NCBI GenBank assembly: GCA_911728435.2
Contig: OU452203.1
Span: 18,249,651 to 18,313,650 of the forward strand
Reading direction: 5' to 3'
From: Apoderus coryli
Lineage: Eukaryota > Arthropoda > Insecta > Coleoptera > Attelabidae
DNA: 64,000 bases
Part shown: positions 11,975 to 24,700 of the stretch, one piece after another
Layout of the letters: each line of letters opens with the position of its first letter
Numbering within the stretch: position 1 is the first letter of the stretch
Made by a program: the position numbers and the translations under genes
Notes under the pieces: model-generated
What the model was told of the DNA's origin: nothing
The model's database searches: none
What the model saw: only the letters and a program-made list of their open reading frames with translations

Positions 11975-12120
11975 AATAATAATATAATAATAATAAGATA
12001 TTTATTTCCAACAGGCATAGCCCAATTACAGGAAAAAAATTATAAATTAAATACAATTCAAATGATAAGGAACTTAAAAACTAAACAAAACTTAACTACA
12101 AAAAAAATAATATTTAACTT
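11975..12120 (-). repeat. Probable LINE 3' tail fragment
   Basis: The + strand shows taataataataagatatttatttccaacaggcatagccc; reading the minus strand gives a gene-end-like phrase followed by aaataaatat and a (TTA)n run. Layout and tail match the other minus-strand non-LTR ends in this window (3470, 31276, 37013). No coding sequence is recognisable, so confidence is low. Confidence 0.35.
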
Positions 12121-13309
12121 AAAGGTAATCTCACCGTAACAAAACCAACAAATAAATTAAATAATACCAATCATACCAATAAAAATAGTACAAATGGCAA
12201 CAATATCAAATAGAAAAAATTATAATGATAATAACAATAATAATAACAAAAACAATAAAAAAAAGAAAGGTCTGCTCGCATCTACGATAACAGAGCAGTG
12301 TAAGCACTAATAATTTGACTTAGCGTAAGTAAGTAAGATGTATAGCCTAAACATCAAATCTCATTTCGGCTAGAAATAATATTAATAGAATATAATGTGG
12401 CAACCGCCTTAGTGCCCGCCCTTTTATCGTTTTTTTTTTGCAGTTTTTCGACAAATACGCGACTCACTCGTTATTGTATATTATTAACAAGATTCCTTTT
12501 GAAATCTTGTTAATGAGTAATGAGTCTCTATAAAGTGTCGAGTGTTAACTGTTTACCAATAAACACCACAAAATCGGGAAATTTTGGATGCATTTGTTCA
12601 GAATTGCATTTGTCTTTTTTGTTGTTTAAGTTCTGAATCACAATTTCGAAGTATGAAAGGAAGTAAATAAAAACAATATAAGCTAGGCTGAGATTATAAT
12701 TTATTTGTGTCTCCATATTATTAATTTACTATTATTTGTTGTTTTAAAATAATTATAAATAATAAACCGCGAACAGCTACTAGTGCTTCAAGCGGAAAGC
12801 ACCACAAGACAGTATAGCGAGCGTCAATGAGTTGGGAGGTTCTACCGCTATTTTTAGGTTAGGTACAATTTCGCGCGCAGATTCTGAGTTAACGTTCTGG
12901 TTGTTGTCTATTCTTGTGCTTCAAAGCAAAACAGCGAATCCGTTAGAACGAATGTCTTAAATTGTAAACAATGAAGAGATTAAAATCTAATCCTCTGCCT
13001 TAAACTCGCGCAAGTCAATATTACATAATCACAGTCAAATTAACAAATCCATAATATGCTTTTAAAATACATCATAATATGTATGTCTTAACAGGCAAGT
13101 TTAACATAAATAAATTTAGATATAAAAAATATGTACAGATAAACCATGTCCAAACTTAAAAGAAAATAAAAATACATTAAAATACAAATATGTTAAACAA
13201 ACAAAATATATTACACCAAAATCAAACAAACAAAATACCTGCAAACAAAACAAACACATAGGCCGTCATTGCAGTGACTCACGGAACTCTGATAAGGTGT
13301 AGAAGCGTT

Positions 13310-13400
13310 TTCAATTCAAATACGCATAGGAAGTGTGCCTCATGGTTCTGAGCCAGGCCCTATATTGTTTAACTTATTGTGTGTATGTTAGCTGTGACTA
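13310..13400 (+). pseudogene. Reverse-transcriptase remnant
   Basis: One frame reads GSVPHGSEPGPILFNLLC, matching the GVPQGS-x-x-GPLLFNI motif that precedes the YADD box in LINE reverse transcriptases. Stops follow directly. Nothing else of the element can be followed with certainty. Confidence 0.4.
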
Positions 13401-15126
13401 TGCTATAAATTGTTATATTGGGCATTGTTGTCCGTTAATTAAGCAAAGGCAGTGTCGTCCTAGTAACGACTTGTCGTCTAAACTTGATATTAGAAAGTAC
13501 CTAGATGGTTTTTATATAGTACCAACAAAATCAAAGCACATTCATTGTTATACAATGTGTAGAGTTTTGTGTTTTGTTCAATAAATATTCTGAAACAAAA
13601 AACACAAATAAAATTTAAATCTTCCGCTTGTTTTATGTTACGCCTCTGTGAAAAGAAAACGATACTTATTTACTATAATACCTAGTAGGTTTCTCAAAAT
13701 GTTCATGCCTTATGGCTAAATAACACCACATATAAAATATTATAATAACGTTTCGAACCGTCATACTTCTGAAAAGTCCAGCTGCACCAGGGGTACTCAC
13801 CAAATATAATAACCGACAACACTTCCCAGAAATTGATATTAGGTATGTTACTTTTATTTTAAATGCCGTCTATTGTTCAGTTCGAATTAAATGAAAAGGA
13901 AAAAAGGGACCCCACTCTTAATAATAATATTATTTTGTACTTAAATACAATAAGTGTTTGTTCGGCTAGTATACGTTTCTTTTCTCTATAGAATTTAATG
14001 AATCATTTTATTGTTATTAATAATTAATTAGTACGTGACGTACGCACTAAGACTATACGGTTTACCTTAAAAATATCAAAAACCAAACCAATCTTACGGT
14101 AGAAAAAAGCACCAGAAATAGAAATAACTAGAAAATTCACTGAAATCGCTTCCCAAGTGGTTGAGCGATTGTAAAAAAAATAAACTGTTGCCCTCGGGCT
14201 CTACAATACAATATTTTTGTTCAGTTATTTTTTTTTTCACGGACGCCTATCCAACATAAATTTTTTATCGTGTATTTTCAGCCCAAGTAGCAAGGGTACG
14301 TCTTTTTAACGTAATTTTTACGTCATGAGATGCGTTGACATTGCGTCCTTTCGATGAGATAATATACGTATTTTATACGTCAGAATGTCACAGTCGAATA
14401 AACGTGGAAAAAGAACGTATAAATTACGTCGAAGATATGATTAATGAAACGTTAAAAATGCGTCACTTATATGTTATTATTAAAGGTCACGATATTGGAA
14501 ATATAATGAAATTATTACATCCTCTAATATAAACTATAATCAATTTATAGGTTTATACTGACACTTTTTCTTATTACAAAAAGTACTACAAATTTACATT
14601 TACTTTTCTATACAGGCAGAATTTTTTGATAGAGCAAGCATAGAGTCGTTTCAATTTAATCAAAAGGAGTACAGTTTAATTTAAAACTCCAATTTGGAGA
14701 ACAAAAAAAATATTTAAAGTAACTTCAGGTGTCCTTTACCTTTTATAAATATCATCGCACTATCAAAATTCTAAGTATAGTCAAGACGACGGACGGAAAC
14801 TAATTTATTTTGGTAGGTATCTGGATTGTGATTATTACAATCAAATGACCATGCATTTTCTTTTCATAAATTAAAATTGAATTATAAAAAGTTTTTATTT
14901 CGATAATAATATGAAAATCTCCAACCGGCAAACTTAGGCGTAGATACCTATTTTTCCATTTCATTTTGAAACATTAAAGCGTTCTTATTACTATACAGAT
15001 AGGTTTTATAATTGAGTTATGGTTTTATTCGTGGTATATTTTAATTGTTGATAGATATTTGTGATTAAAATTGTTTTTAATATTTGTTATTTTGGTTTTA
15101 GTTCGTTTATTTAACAAACAACGAGG

Positions 15127-15440
15127 TGTATAGTATTGTGGTGTAAAAATGAAGGTCTCATTCCTGGTATTAAATATTTTCAGTAAGTTATTGTTTCGGG
15201 TTTCTAACAGTCTGAGTTTGAGTCAATATGATACCATTGACATGATACTCATTTTTAGCTTGACCAAAAAAAGACATGATGTTTGGATGCGGGCATTGGG
15301 ATCCTAGCACAGAAAATTTATGTGATGGGAATGTCATATGCAGTAAGCATTTCGCTGCAGAAGATATCATTTGTAGAGAAGACGGCAAGAGGATCACCCG
15401 ATGCAGTTCCCAAACTTTTGTTGAAAAGAAGAGATTATGT
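15127..15440 (+). pseudogene. THAP zinc-finger domain remnant
   Basis: A first segment (15127-15182) reads CIVLWCKNEGLIPGIKYF and ends at a good donor (ca|gtaagt). After an acceptor (ttttag) near 15257 comes LTKKRHDVWMRALGS, then a stop. A shifted frame then gives NVICSKHFAAEDIICREDGKR. Together these are the C-x4-C, the W and the CSKHF parts of a THAP DNA-binding domain, broken by a frameshift near 15300. THAP domains occur in P-element transposases and in host regulators; nothing here decides which. A short open frame at 15583-15786 downstream has no recognisable domain and may or may not belong to it. Confidence 0.5.
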
Positions 15441-17540
15441 AAATGAGTGTGGAAGTTAGATTCTTAATCGTTTGATATCAAGACACTGTTTACTTAAAAG
15501 CAGTCTGTCAAAAATGCATGATATGTATGTCAAGAATATATTTCCTACGTTGTGTATGTATACAAAGTTCGTTTGAATTCTGTTGTTAAACTGGAATATA
15601 CTTAATTATAGAATCCTCCATGAAATTGCTGAGAATACAAGTTCTACCAACCATGTTTTGTCACAAAATACTATTACGGGTAGTGCGGATGATATGGAAG
15701 TGGTTTACATGGACACGGAAAACATTTGTGAAGTCACTGTTTCTTGCACCCCTTCTTTGAAGGCTGTAGAGAGGGAAGACGCCTAAGGTGGTTGTATAAA
15801 CAAACAAATATTATATAATAATAAAATAAATAATTAGAATGCTCATGTCCTTAAGATATTTTCCAGTATTAGAATTTTTACTTATTTCTCGTTTCTGCTT
15901 AGATTTATTAGTATTGGGTTGTACCTGTTAGACAATAAAGTATTTAGATATTTAATGTAATTTTTTATTTCTTAAATTCCTTTATTCCATTTTTTTTATT
16001 TGTATGTTACCAAATGGTAAAATTTAATTTTAAATATACCTATAACATAACAGTAATATTACATTTAATCAAAGCCGGTCCTGTTGAAAAATAAGATACT
16101 GGTGATCATGCGCCTTATGGACAGCTCTACACTTTTGGTTACATTTTTGTACTATGGGATTATCATTCTAGAGTATATATTATATATATATAATATAAGA
16201 TTTCTGTGGTTATACTAATCAAATAAATTGAATTACATTTGAGACACCTTGTATATAAATAAAACTATGAAAATTCAAAAGTTTTCCTATTAATTAGGTT
16301 TTGCCGTGCCCAAATTTTTTTTAAAATAGCAATAGCCTTTTGTCGAATATTGCCCTCTTGTAAACTCCACCCGAAACCCGAAGACATACTGTATACTGTT
16401 AATATTACTCATTATTGTGATAATAGTGAACTATTAATATTATTGATTATATTACCTTGATATCATTTCGATCGATCGAATGCATTTTTTCTACCAATCA
16501 AATCAAAATATCAGCGAATATACAGTGAAACCCAAAAGTCACGCATATAAATTCTATAAAATTTTAAGAAAAAAGTTCTTTAAATATCTCGATAATCGTT
16601 GACTTGTGTGAGTGAATTTTATACCATATCATATCATATCAGACACTCTGTATATAAATAAAACTAAGAAAATTCAAAAGTTTTCCTATTAATTAGGTTT
16701 TGCCGTGCCCAAAAATTTTTTAAAATAGCAAACATTTTTTAAATAATCGATCAAATTTTACGTCAATGATTATAACATAGGTACCTTTTCACCTATAGGG
16801 CTTTGATTTTTTGCATAAAATTGTAGCAGTACGAACTAATAAAATTATATGTATTATAATATTTAACATTTGTTAATGTCATTTAAATTAAAAAGACAAC
16901 ATTAAATAGAAAATCAAACATGCAAAAAAAAGATAGCAGAACTTAATTTAGGTACCTAGTTGAGATATTTTTCAACTTTCCTTTATATTGGACATACGGT
17001 ATATTATTAAATTAAACCGTTGACACCCATATAAGACTGTAATGGTTGGCTTTCTAGTCTGTTGACTAAATAACAGGCCGTCATCATTTCGAGTTATAAA
17101 AATAAGTGAAAGACCATTCCTGGTATTTTAAATAATAATTGTGACAATTTCCATAGAAAATACTCGTAATCACAAATTGATGGGTATACATATATGCACA
17201 TCATTCTATTTCTCATTGTTTAAATTGCGGATGATAATAATAAAACGGAAAAATAATATAATTTGATTCATGAGTATCCCAAATGAAATATGTATAATCA
17301 TACGAAATAAATTGAGTGAAATTTTATTTTGCTCAGAATTCAGTGGCGTTGCTTATAATTTTTGCTGAAAAAATTTAGACGAGATCTAAATGTGCTAGTA
17401 GTCAGTTAAACACGACGCCTACCCTGCTGATACTTTGAATTTTTGAATACTATTGATAATGATCCTAACGACTAGTTAGAAAATTATTTTTGACTGATTG
17501 TATTAATTATGAAACTAAGCCCAAATCAACAGGGAAAGCA
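15441..17540. other. Non-coding, with local duplications
   Basis: A phrase of about 65 bp (containing aaaattcaaaagttttccta and ggttttgccgtgccc) occurs twice, at about 16255-16320 and 16650-16715. A block of about 270 bp (about 16367-16645) recurs at about 19247-19500. No domain-bearing ORF is present. The ends look like fragments of one non-autonomous element. Confidence 0.5.
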
Positions 17541-18080
17541 CTTTATTTATCGATAGGCAATATTTAAAGTTATAAGAAGTAACCCCTGGTTTTGTCACAT
17601 TGTTTCTTGATAGGTAAGTATTATTTTCTTTTTGAAAAACTTGTGATATTGCCACTTTTCTTTATCGAAAGTCAATATTACGTAAATGTGTAATACGCAG
17701 AAATAAGAGGTTCAATTTTACACCATCATCTGTGATATTGTGACATTATTTCTCTTTTTTTTAACAGCACTTGTGATATTGTGGCATTATTTCTCAATAG
17801 GCACCATTCCGTAAATACCAAGTTAATCAGGTCGGTTTGTTTTTATACAAGTATCTTTGATATTCTTACAATAAGTATTTCTTGATAGGCAATATTTTTA
17901 CAAACACGTGTGATATTGTCTCATTATTTATCGATAGGCAACGTTTAACATTGTACTTTGATAGGCAATATTTTTTCAAAAACTTGTGATCATTTTTTAC
18001 CAACACTTGTAACATTCTCACACTATCTATTTCATGATAGGCAATTTTTTTAAAAACTGTGATATTGTATCTTGATAGGC
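17541..18080. repeat. Degenerate tandem repeat, ~60-70 bp unit
   Basis: The phrases cttgtgatattgt, cattatttct and tgataggcaat recur in the same order roughly eight or nine times, with indels. Examples are near 17548, 17612, 17640, 17770, 17885, 17930, 17960 and 18040. The unit is approximately ttttacaaacacttgtgata followed by ttgtcacattatttcttgat and aggcaatatt. No coding frame is maintained. Confidence 0.6.
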
Positions 18081-20584
18081 TGGTGCTGGTGGTCAGACTA
18101 TGCTATTTTACCCACGAATGTTGTCGGTATCGATGAGACAATTGAAGGAGAATTTGTGGCAGATGTCAAAAAAAGTATTTAACTATTTACCTGTCTAAAA
18201 TTTTGTATAAATAATTTTTTATACCCATTTAGGCGATGTACTAGACGTCGTTATAGGGGATATGATCCCTCGAAGCTCTAGGTCGATTTAAAGTCGTCAC
18301 CGCTCGACAATTTGATGGATGATTTGCAAATTTTTGGAATATAATATAATCATAAACTTGCCCTTATTTTGGATGCAAAAAAATATAAAATTGAGTTTCC
18401 ATTTAAAAATTTTGAATTTTGACCCTTTTTTCAACTACCCTGTATCAATATTTATTAAAAAAATATACATAGGCGCCAAAAGTAGCTCTGTAACTGCTAG
18501 GATATCCCAAAAAATTAAATTATTAGAACTTCCATATAATACTAGTTATTTATTATACAAGGGAAAAAAGTACTAGATTTTAGCTCGAGGTTTTCAGCGG
18601 AGGGAGACAAAACACGGAGAGCTAAAATCTAACATTTTTCCCGTGTATAATACACAATTTTTTTCTGTGACGGGAGAAATATCGATTCAATATTGAAAAA
18701 ATATTACAAGTCAGAAAATTCTCCAAGTGAAATTTGAGGTTTCAAAAACCTTTCAGTAACCAAATATCTGTCAATTTCATTCTGTATTTAATTGAAAAAT
18801 TGCGAACACAGAAATTATTCTTTGCTCTGCAAACGTCATTTTTGACATAAAATTTCAAATATTTCAAAAACGGCAGGACATAGATATAACATATTTTACA
18901 TGCATTATCTTTAGAATTACAAGTAGAATCCAAAAAATATACAATTTATATAGGTTCGTATTTAAAATAAGGAAGTTGACACCCACTTCCGGTATAACCG
19001 GAAGTACTACATTCTTGAAAACATTTTAGCTGAATTGGTCCCCCCGACCTAAGTACTATACCAGGTTTCCAGATTGATCCGCCTGTATAGTGTCTCCATA
19101 ATCAATCAAAACCCTTCCTGATGGGACATTTTTGTACTTTTTACCCTGTCCTTGTATAACAAAATCGTATTTTTTTAAGCAAACAAAAACTTTTATGAAG
19201 AAAAATTTTTCACGTATTTTCCGCCTTTTGTCAAATATTGTAAACTCCACCCGAAACCCGAAGACATACTGTATACTGTTAATATTAATAATAGTGAACT
19301 ATTAATATTATTGATTATATTACCTTGATATCATTTCGATCGATCAAATGCATTTTTTGCTACCAATCAAATCAAAATATCAGCGAATATACAGTGAAAC
19401 CCAAAAGTCACGCTTATAAATCCTATAAAATTTTAAGGAAAAAAGTTCTGTAAATATCTCGATAATCGTTGACTTTAGGTGAATTTCATACCATATCAAA
19501 TATTGTTAGAATCTTATGGAGAATCAAAAATACTAATAATATACAGGGAATTTCACAAAAATAAAATAATATGCAATTACTTTTATCTACATGATTGACT
19601 CTGTATACGTTTCTGTTTTGTGGGCGTTTTGGGCGTATTCAGTGACATCCAACAAAATAAATTCTTTGAGAAGCATACATAATATATTTATTTACTTTCT
19701 AAACAGACATTAAAGACTTATTGGAACATGTTTTAATAGCAGATTTGTCATTCGAATTCATAGACGTTTACGTATTTTGGAAAACATTTAACCCACGCAG
19801 AGCAGCGATATTTTCTTACATTTGAAAATACCACGCACATGCTACTTAGCTATTATTAACCTAAAAACATTTTTCACATTGAACTATTTCCGAGACACCA
19901 ATAATGCCGCGACTGATCGCGCTATAAAATTTTTCTGAAACGCATTAACAAAAATTTATTTTTAATTCTACTTAGCAGACGAAAATTTGATATTTTTAGC
20001 ATTTGAATTAACAAAAATTTTATACATAAGAGTACGTCGTATTATTGGCGTCATATTTATCTATCTCATTATTAAAACAAATGTAATTTTTCCTGTTTAA
20101 TTCACGTAAATTGGCAGAATATTCCATTCATATTTTTGTTTATTTCGTTTGAATTTCTTTTTAAGTATAGTATATGGTGATCAATGAAATGAAAAACAGC
20201 TTTCATTAGCTCGTCATTCGTCAAATGTACCTATACCGGGTATTCCATTAAGGGTGAACAGGTAGCGTATCTCAGGAAATAATAGTCGTAGGACAATGAG
20301 AAAAAAGGCTTTTAGGGAAATTGACAATGGGAAATCGCTGGAAATAGTTTTTTAGTTCCTAACTATACCGCTAGGGGGTGTAATAGATACAGTAATGCGA
20401 AAAATGCATTTTTATTAAAAATTTCGCAATGTAAGTTAGAAAAACAATACTACCACGGTAATGCTACTGAGATTCGGCATGTTTTTGGTGTATCACTTTT
20501 TATTGTGCGGCTTGAAATAAAGGCAGCAGGGAAGGACGAAATTTTACCTATGATAATGTGTATAACATTGGTTTGGCTTAACCG
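18081..20584. other. Non-coding, repeat fragments
   Basis: This contains a hairpin at 18546-18655, a palindrome at 18984-19006 also found at 28659-28679, and the second copy (19247-19500) of the 16.4 kb block. No ORF shows family signatures. Confidence 0.5.
18546..18655. repeat. Hairpin with ~40-bp imperfect arms
   Basis: The left arm ttattatacaagggaaaaaa..ctagattttagctc pairs with the right arm gagctaaaatctaac..ttttttcccgtgtataata. The loop is purine-rich, around gttttcagcggagggagaca. It is probably a small foldback element. Confidence 0.6.
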
Positions 20585-20589
20585 AATTT

Positions 20590-21770
20590 ATCAATCTAAT
20601 TTTTGTTTAAGAACTCAAGCCTTACTGATGAAAAAAAAGATTTCAAATCATAATTGTTTTTTGGGCTCCGCTAGAAGGCGATATTTGCATCGCCTAAGGT
20701 TTTTTGATTTTTCTTTAATAACTTAAATGGAATGATACAAATATTTTATCAAAAATGAAAAGTAAATTGAATTTCCAACAAAAAAGTCCCAAACCGCACA
20801 TCAAAATCTTTATTCGTTTCAGAGTTATGACCAAAAGAATGTTGTTCACCAAAATTCGTTGAAAAATCATGTGTCTTTAATTTTCCGTGATCAAGAATGC
20901 CATGGAAATAAAGAAATAACAATAAATAACCAATGAAAATAACAAAAATTAACAAGAACACTAATAATAACAAAACAAAAACAACAACATTATAACTACC
21001 AACAGAACTTTCATAAATGTTCAAAATGACCCCCATTTTGCAAAATGCAGCTACTTATTGGCTCATTTTTAATGTACTAGCAACCGCCGCCTCCATTTCA
21101 GCTCGTGGAAGCGACGCCACTGCATTTTGAATTCGCTCAATCATGTTCTCTCGAGTGGTTGGTGGTGTTTGGTAAACCATGTTTTTTATCCTTCCCCACA
21201 AGAACGGACTGCTAACCGACGGAACACTTTTCTGCTATGGTGTCTTCGGTCAGGGTATTTAGCAGCATATTCGCGTTCATTTATTTGTCTCCATGCATGG
21301 AAACTTGCCAATTTTGTTTCATGGGTATCTAGATCTACCTCTTTTAACAAAATTTAATGAAAGCTCTGCATTTTGGTAATTTTAATGCATCTTTCATTAT
21401 TTTTATTTGTTAAACTACCAGTTTAATAAATTTTAAACCTATTTCTTTATTTCCCATGGCATTCTTGATCACGGAAAATTAAAGTTACATGATTTTTCAA
21501 CGAATTTTGGTGAACAATATTCTTTTGGCCATAACTCTCAAACGAATAACGTGCGGTTTTGGACTTTTTTGTTGCAAATTCAATTTACTTTTTATTTTTC
21601 ATAAAATATTTGTATCATTCCATTTATGTTTATAAAGAAAAATCAAAAAAACCTTAGGCGATGCAAATATCGCCATCTAGCGGAGCCCCAAAAAACAATT
21701 ATGACTTAAAATTTCTTTTTTCATCTGCAAGGCTTGAGTTCTTAAACAAGAATTAGATTGAATTAATTAT
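20590..21770 (-). mobile_element. Deletion-derivative DNA transposon with ~330-bp inverted repeats
   Basis: The sequence from about 20590 to 20910 recurs inverted at about 21440-21770 (shared phrases: ttccgtgatcaagaatgcca, ggcgatatttgcatcgccta, aactcaagcctt). Inside, on the minus strand, are the two ends of one transposase: an N-terminal helix-turn-helix resembling DUF4817 (INEREYAAKYPDRR, SRKVFRR; about 21310-21190) and a C-terminal CILQNGGHFEHL followed by a stop (about 21045-21007). The catalytic middle is missing. Both parts are known from Tc1/mariner-like transposases of insects. It is non-autonomous and dead; exact termini and target duplication were not resolved. Confidence 0.7.
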
Positions 21771-24700
21771 TTTTGTATCGACTTTATGATTCTTACAACT
21801 CGGAGAACAGTGTGAATAATGTCATCAGAATCGGTTCAGAAGTTCAAAAAATCTAGACCAAAATTGAAATATGAAGTCTGTTTATATTTATGCAACTCTT
21901 GATTCGTGGACTTGCTAATGTTTTCGCTGAAATTTTAATGAATGCCACAAAACGAATTAGTAATTTATAAAAGTAACAAATTGAATTAAAATACTTTCTC
22001 GGAATATTAAAGTCTATACTTATCTATAGTAAGTAAGTAATTAAAATAATGTACTACGTTTTTTTATTTGTTGGCAAAATTTATAATGATTTCTGATAAC
22101 TTTAATACATTGCCAAATAAATTATAATAATTTTTATTAGCAGTATTATAGGTATTGAGAATAACTATACGCCACTGTATCAGCAACACATATGATTATA
22201 TAAAAATAAATTCAATTTGTTGGCCCTCCCCCTGTACCAATTCCTAGTAGGCCTAAATCCATGAGGCCGAGATATAAACACTATATGTACAATACGTCCC
22301 CTAAAGAACGAACTTAATCAATTACACCTCTATCCTAGCGAAATTGTCAATATGTATACGTAATATCATAATTTTACTAATTTAATGACGAATAAATTCA
22401 AAGAAATAAAACAAATTATCTATATTTATCACATTATTTAATTAAATTAAAATTAATAATGAACGTGAAACGCAATGTACACACTGTAATCTATAATACA
22501 CCTTCTCAGAATATAGGATTCCCGGTACTCTCAACGAAATCGCTTAGTCCCCCCTACCATACCATTCTTATTACACACTATATACAATACCAAATAAATA
22601 ACATAAAAAAATCTTTTTTAGCGTGAAAAGAAAACACGTTCCTCCATTCTGAGAAGGACAACTCGAATTTGTATTACCCAACTTGCTCGCACCAATGAAT
22701 ACGCTCTATAACTCTGTCGCGCACACCACAACGTCACATATTCATACGGATTAAATGATCTATGCCTTGTTGCCAAATCACAATAGTTTCTTTCTAATTC
22801 GATCTTTCAAATCGATTTAAAATTGAAAATCATAATTTACCTATATTCCCACACTTCGGAATCAAACACTATCTTATTTTCATGTTAAGGTTTGTGGTGA
22901 TTTAATGCACCTTTATGGAAGAAAAAGTGGTAGTTGGGAAATTGAGGATATTGAGATAGGTAGTAGTGCTCCTATTAATGTTTTTTTAATTTTGTCACAT
23001 AGTAAGTAGGTAATCTTATTTTAATTAAGATTATGTTTTATATTTTAAGGTAATGATGTTAATAGTTAGTTGCGACACGAAATGAAATACCCACTTATGT
23101 AAATCTAACAGCGTCAAAACGTTACTAATTAAATATGTATCAAAGTTTTGGCGACGAGTAAAAATATTATAAAACACTCCACAACATATCATATAGTATA
23201 CCTGTATAATATACGTTGTGGAATTGACATGGTTTGATTAAAATTTCATGTATAGAACGGTGTGACGAATTTTAAAAAGCATATTAAATAAATTTTCAAA
23301 CGTTTGGCAACGCTGGATCTATCTCTCATTCTCTATATACTCATTCCAAGTTTACCTATTCTACTATAATGTAATCGTATCGAACAGAACTGAATTACAC
23401 TGAGTGAGAGTAACAATAATTTGCTTCGTTTTTGTTATTAAGATTGTAGTTCATTTAGATAGTTTTACGAGTAGTTTGTTATTTCTTAAATTAAAGTGTT
23501 CCTATCTAGACAACAACTAGGAAAAGGAAACTATATAATAAGCACAGCCACATAAAATTTTAGAAAATCAGAAAAATCAAAAAGTAAGAATATAGTATAA
23601 CAACTATGATGTTATAAAATTATGTGTTCAAACCTAATATTAAAGTGTTTTAGTAACTAAAATTTAGTGCCTACAATTAATTAGTAATAATTAAACTACA
23701 ATTAAATAAGTGTCCTTATTGTTATTCTTTTTTCTTAAGATAAATAAATACTTTGCTATTAATAATTATAATGATTAATATCGATAATAGTAAAAAATGT
23801 GAAAGAAGCTTATTATTATTATTCAGGATAACTCAAATTGGTAAGTACCTAACTAGTTACCTAATATTGAATTAGAATTAGTGAACCTTTTTCGAACCTA
23901 AACAAATACCTAGATATTTTATAAAAAAATTTGATTAAATACCTAATAATTGACCTAAATTTAATCTTAATATCCACCTTAATAAGTAGTTCAATGATAT
24001 ATGTATCAATGCTAGGCAATAATAATAATAATTATAATATGACAATATATTGACACACTCAGCATTATATTAGTAAAGTAAAGTAGGTAAATAAGAGTAA
24101 TAATTTGAAGTACCTAGGTATATAATAGGTAATAGTATTAATGTGTAAGTATATAATAATATATATTATGTACCTTCTGCATGTTGTAGTAGTCGGTCTG
24201 TCTAAAAATAACCGTACAGTCTATTCCTGGAAAATATCGAATAATCCGTTTTCGGAAACATTGAATAATTTATCATTTTGCATTCATTATAAATAAATGT
24301 GTTCGTGGAAATATATAGGTTAAGTGCAATATACTTTCACATAATTGTGTAGTTATCATTACATGGCATTATTTTATTTTATATTTATTTATATTTAATT
24401 TAAAGAGACATGAACTGCTTATTTTGTATTCTAATGATACTGAGAAGTTAATGCTTCTTGTGAAGTGTAAATAATATGTAGGTACATTGGTCATTTTGTA
24501 CCTATCTAGTTGTTTTACTTTAAACTTTTAATTATTTATTATTTTATGTGCAATTTTACGTAGTTATTTCTGCATTGAACTTGAAATGACTGCAACTACT
24601 GTATTGAAGACCTATTTGATAGTTGATAGAACAGAAAGTCCCACTGAGATGCACCACTTATATTTTATAGTTATGATACTAAGTATGTATTGTCTTTCTT

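Larger units (their letters stand above)
9143..15126. other. AT-rich region without recognised host gene
   Basis: This begins with the probable Regnase 3'UTR; an AATAAA at 9689-9694 is a candidate poly(A) signal. Beyond that I see only AT-rich sequence, a hairpin at 11036-11128, LINE-tail-like sequence at about 11975-12120, a short reverse-transcriptase remnant near 13310-13400, and a 55-bp block at about 10603-10660 (gtccgctttgccacgaaatta) with a relative at 53891-53945. Open frames here are short and without family signatures. Confidence 0.6.

Noticed and set aside
20749..21036. 95-codon minus-strand frame with a hydrophobic stretch
   Set aside because: It lies inside the inverted repeat of a dead transposon; the hydrophobic run comes from an AAC/AAT-rich simple repeat.
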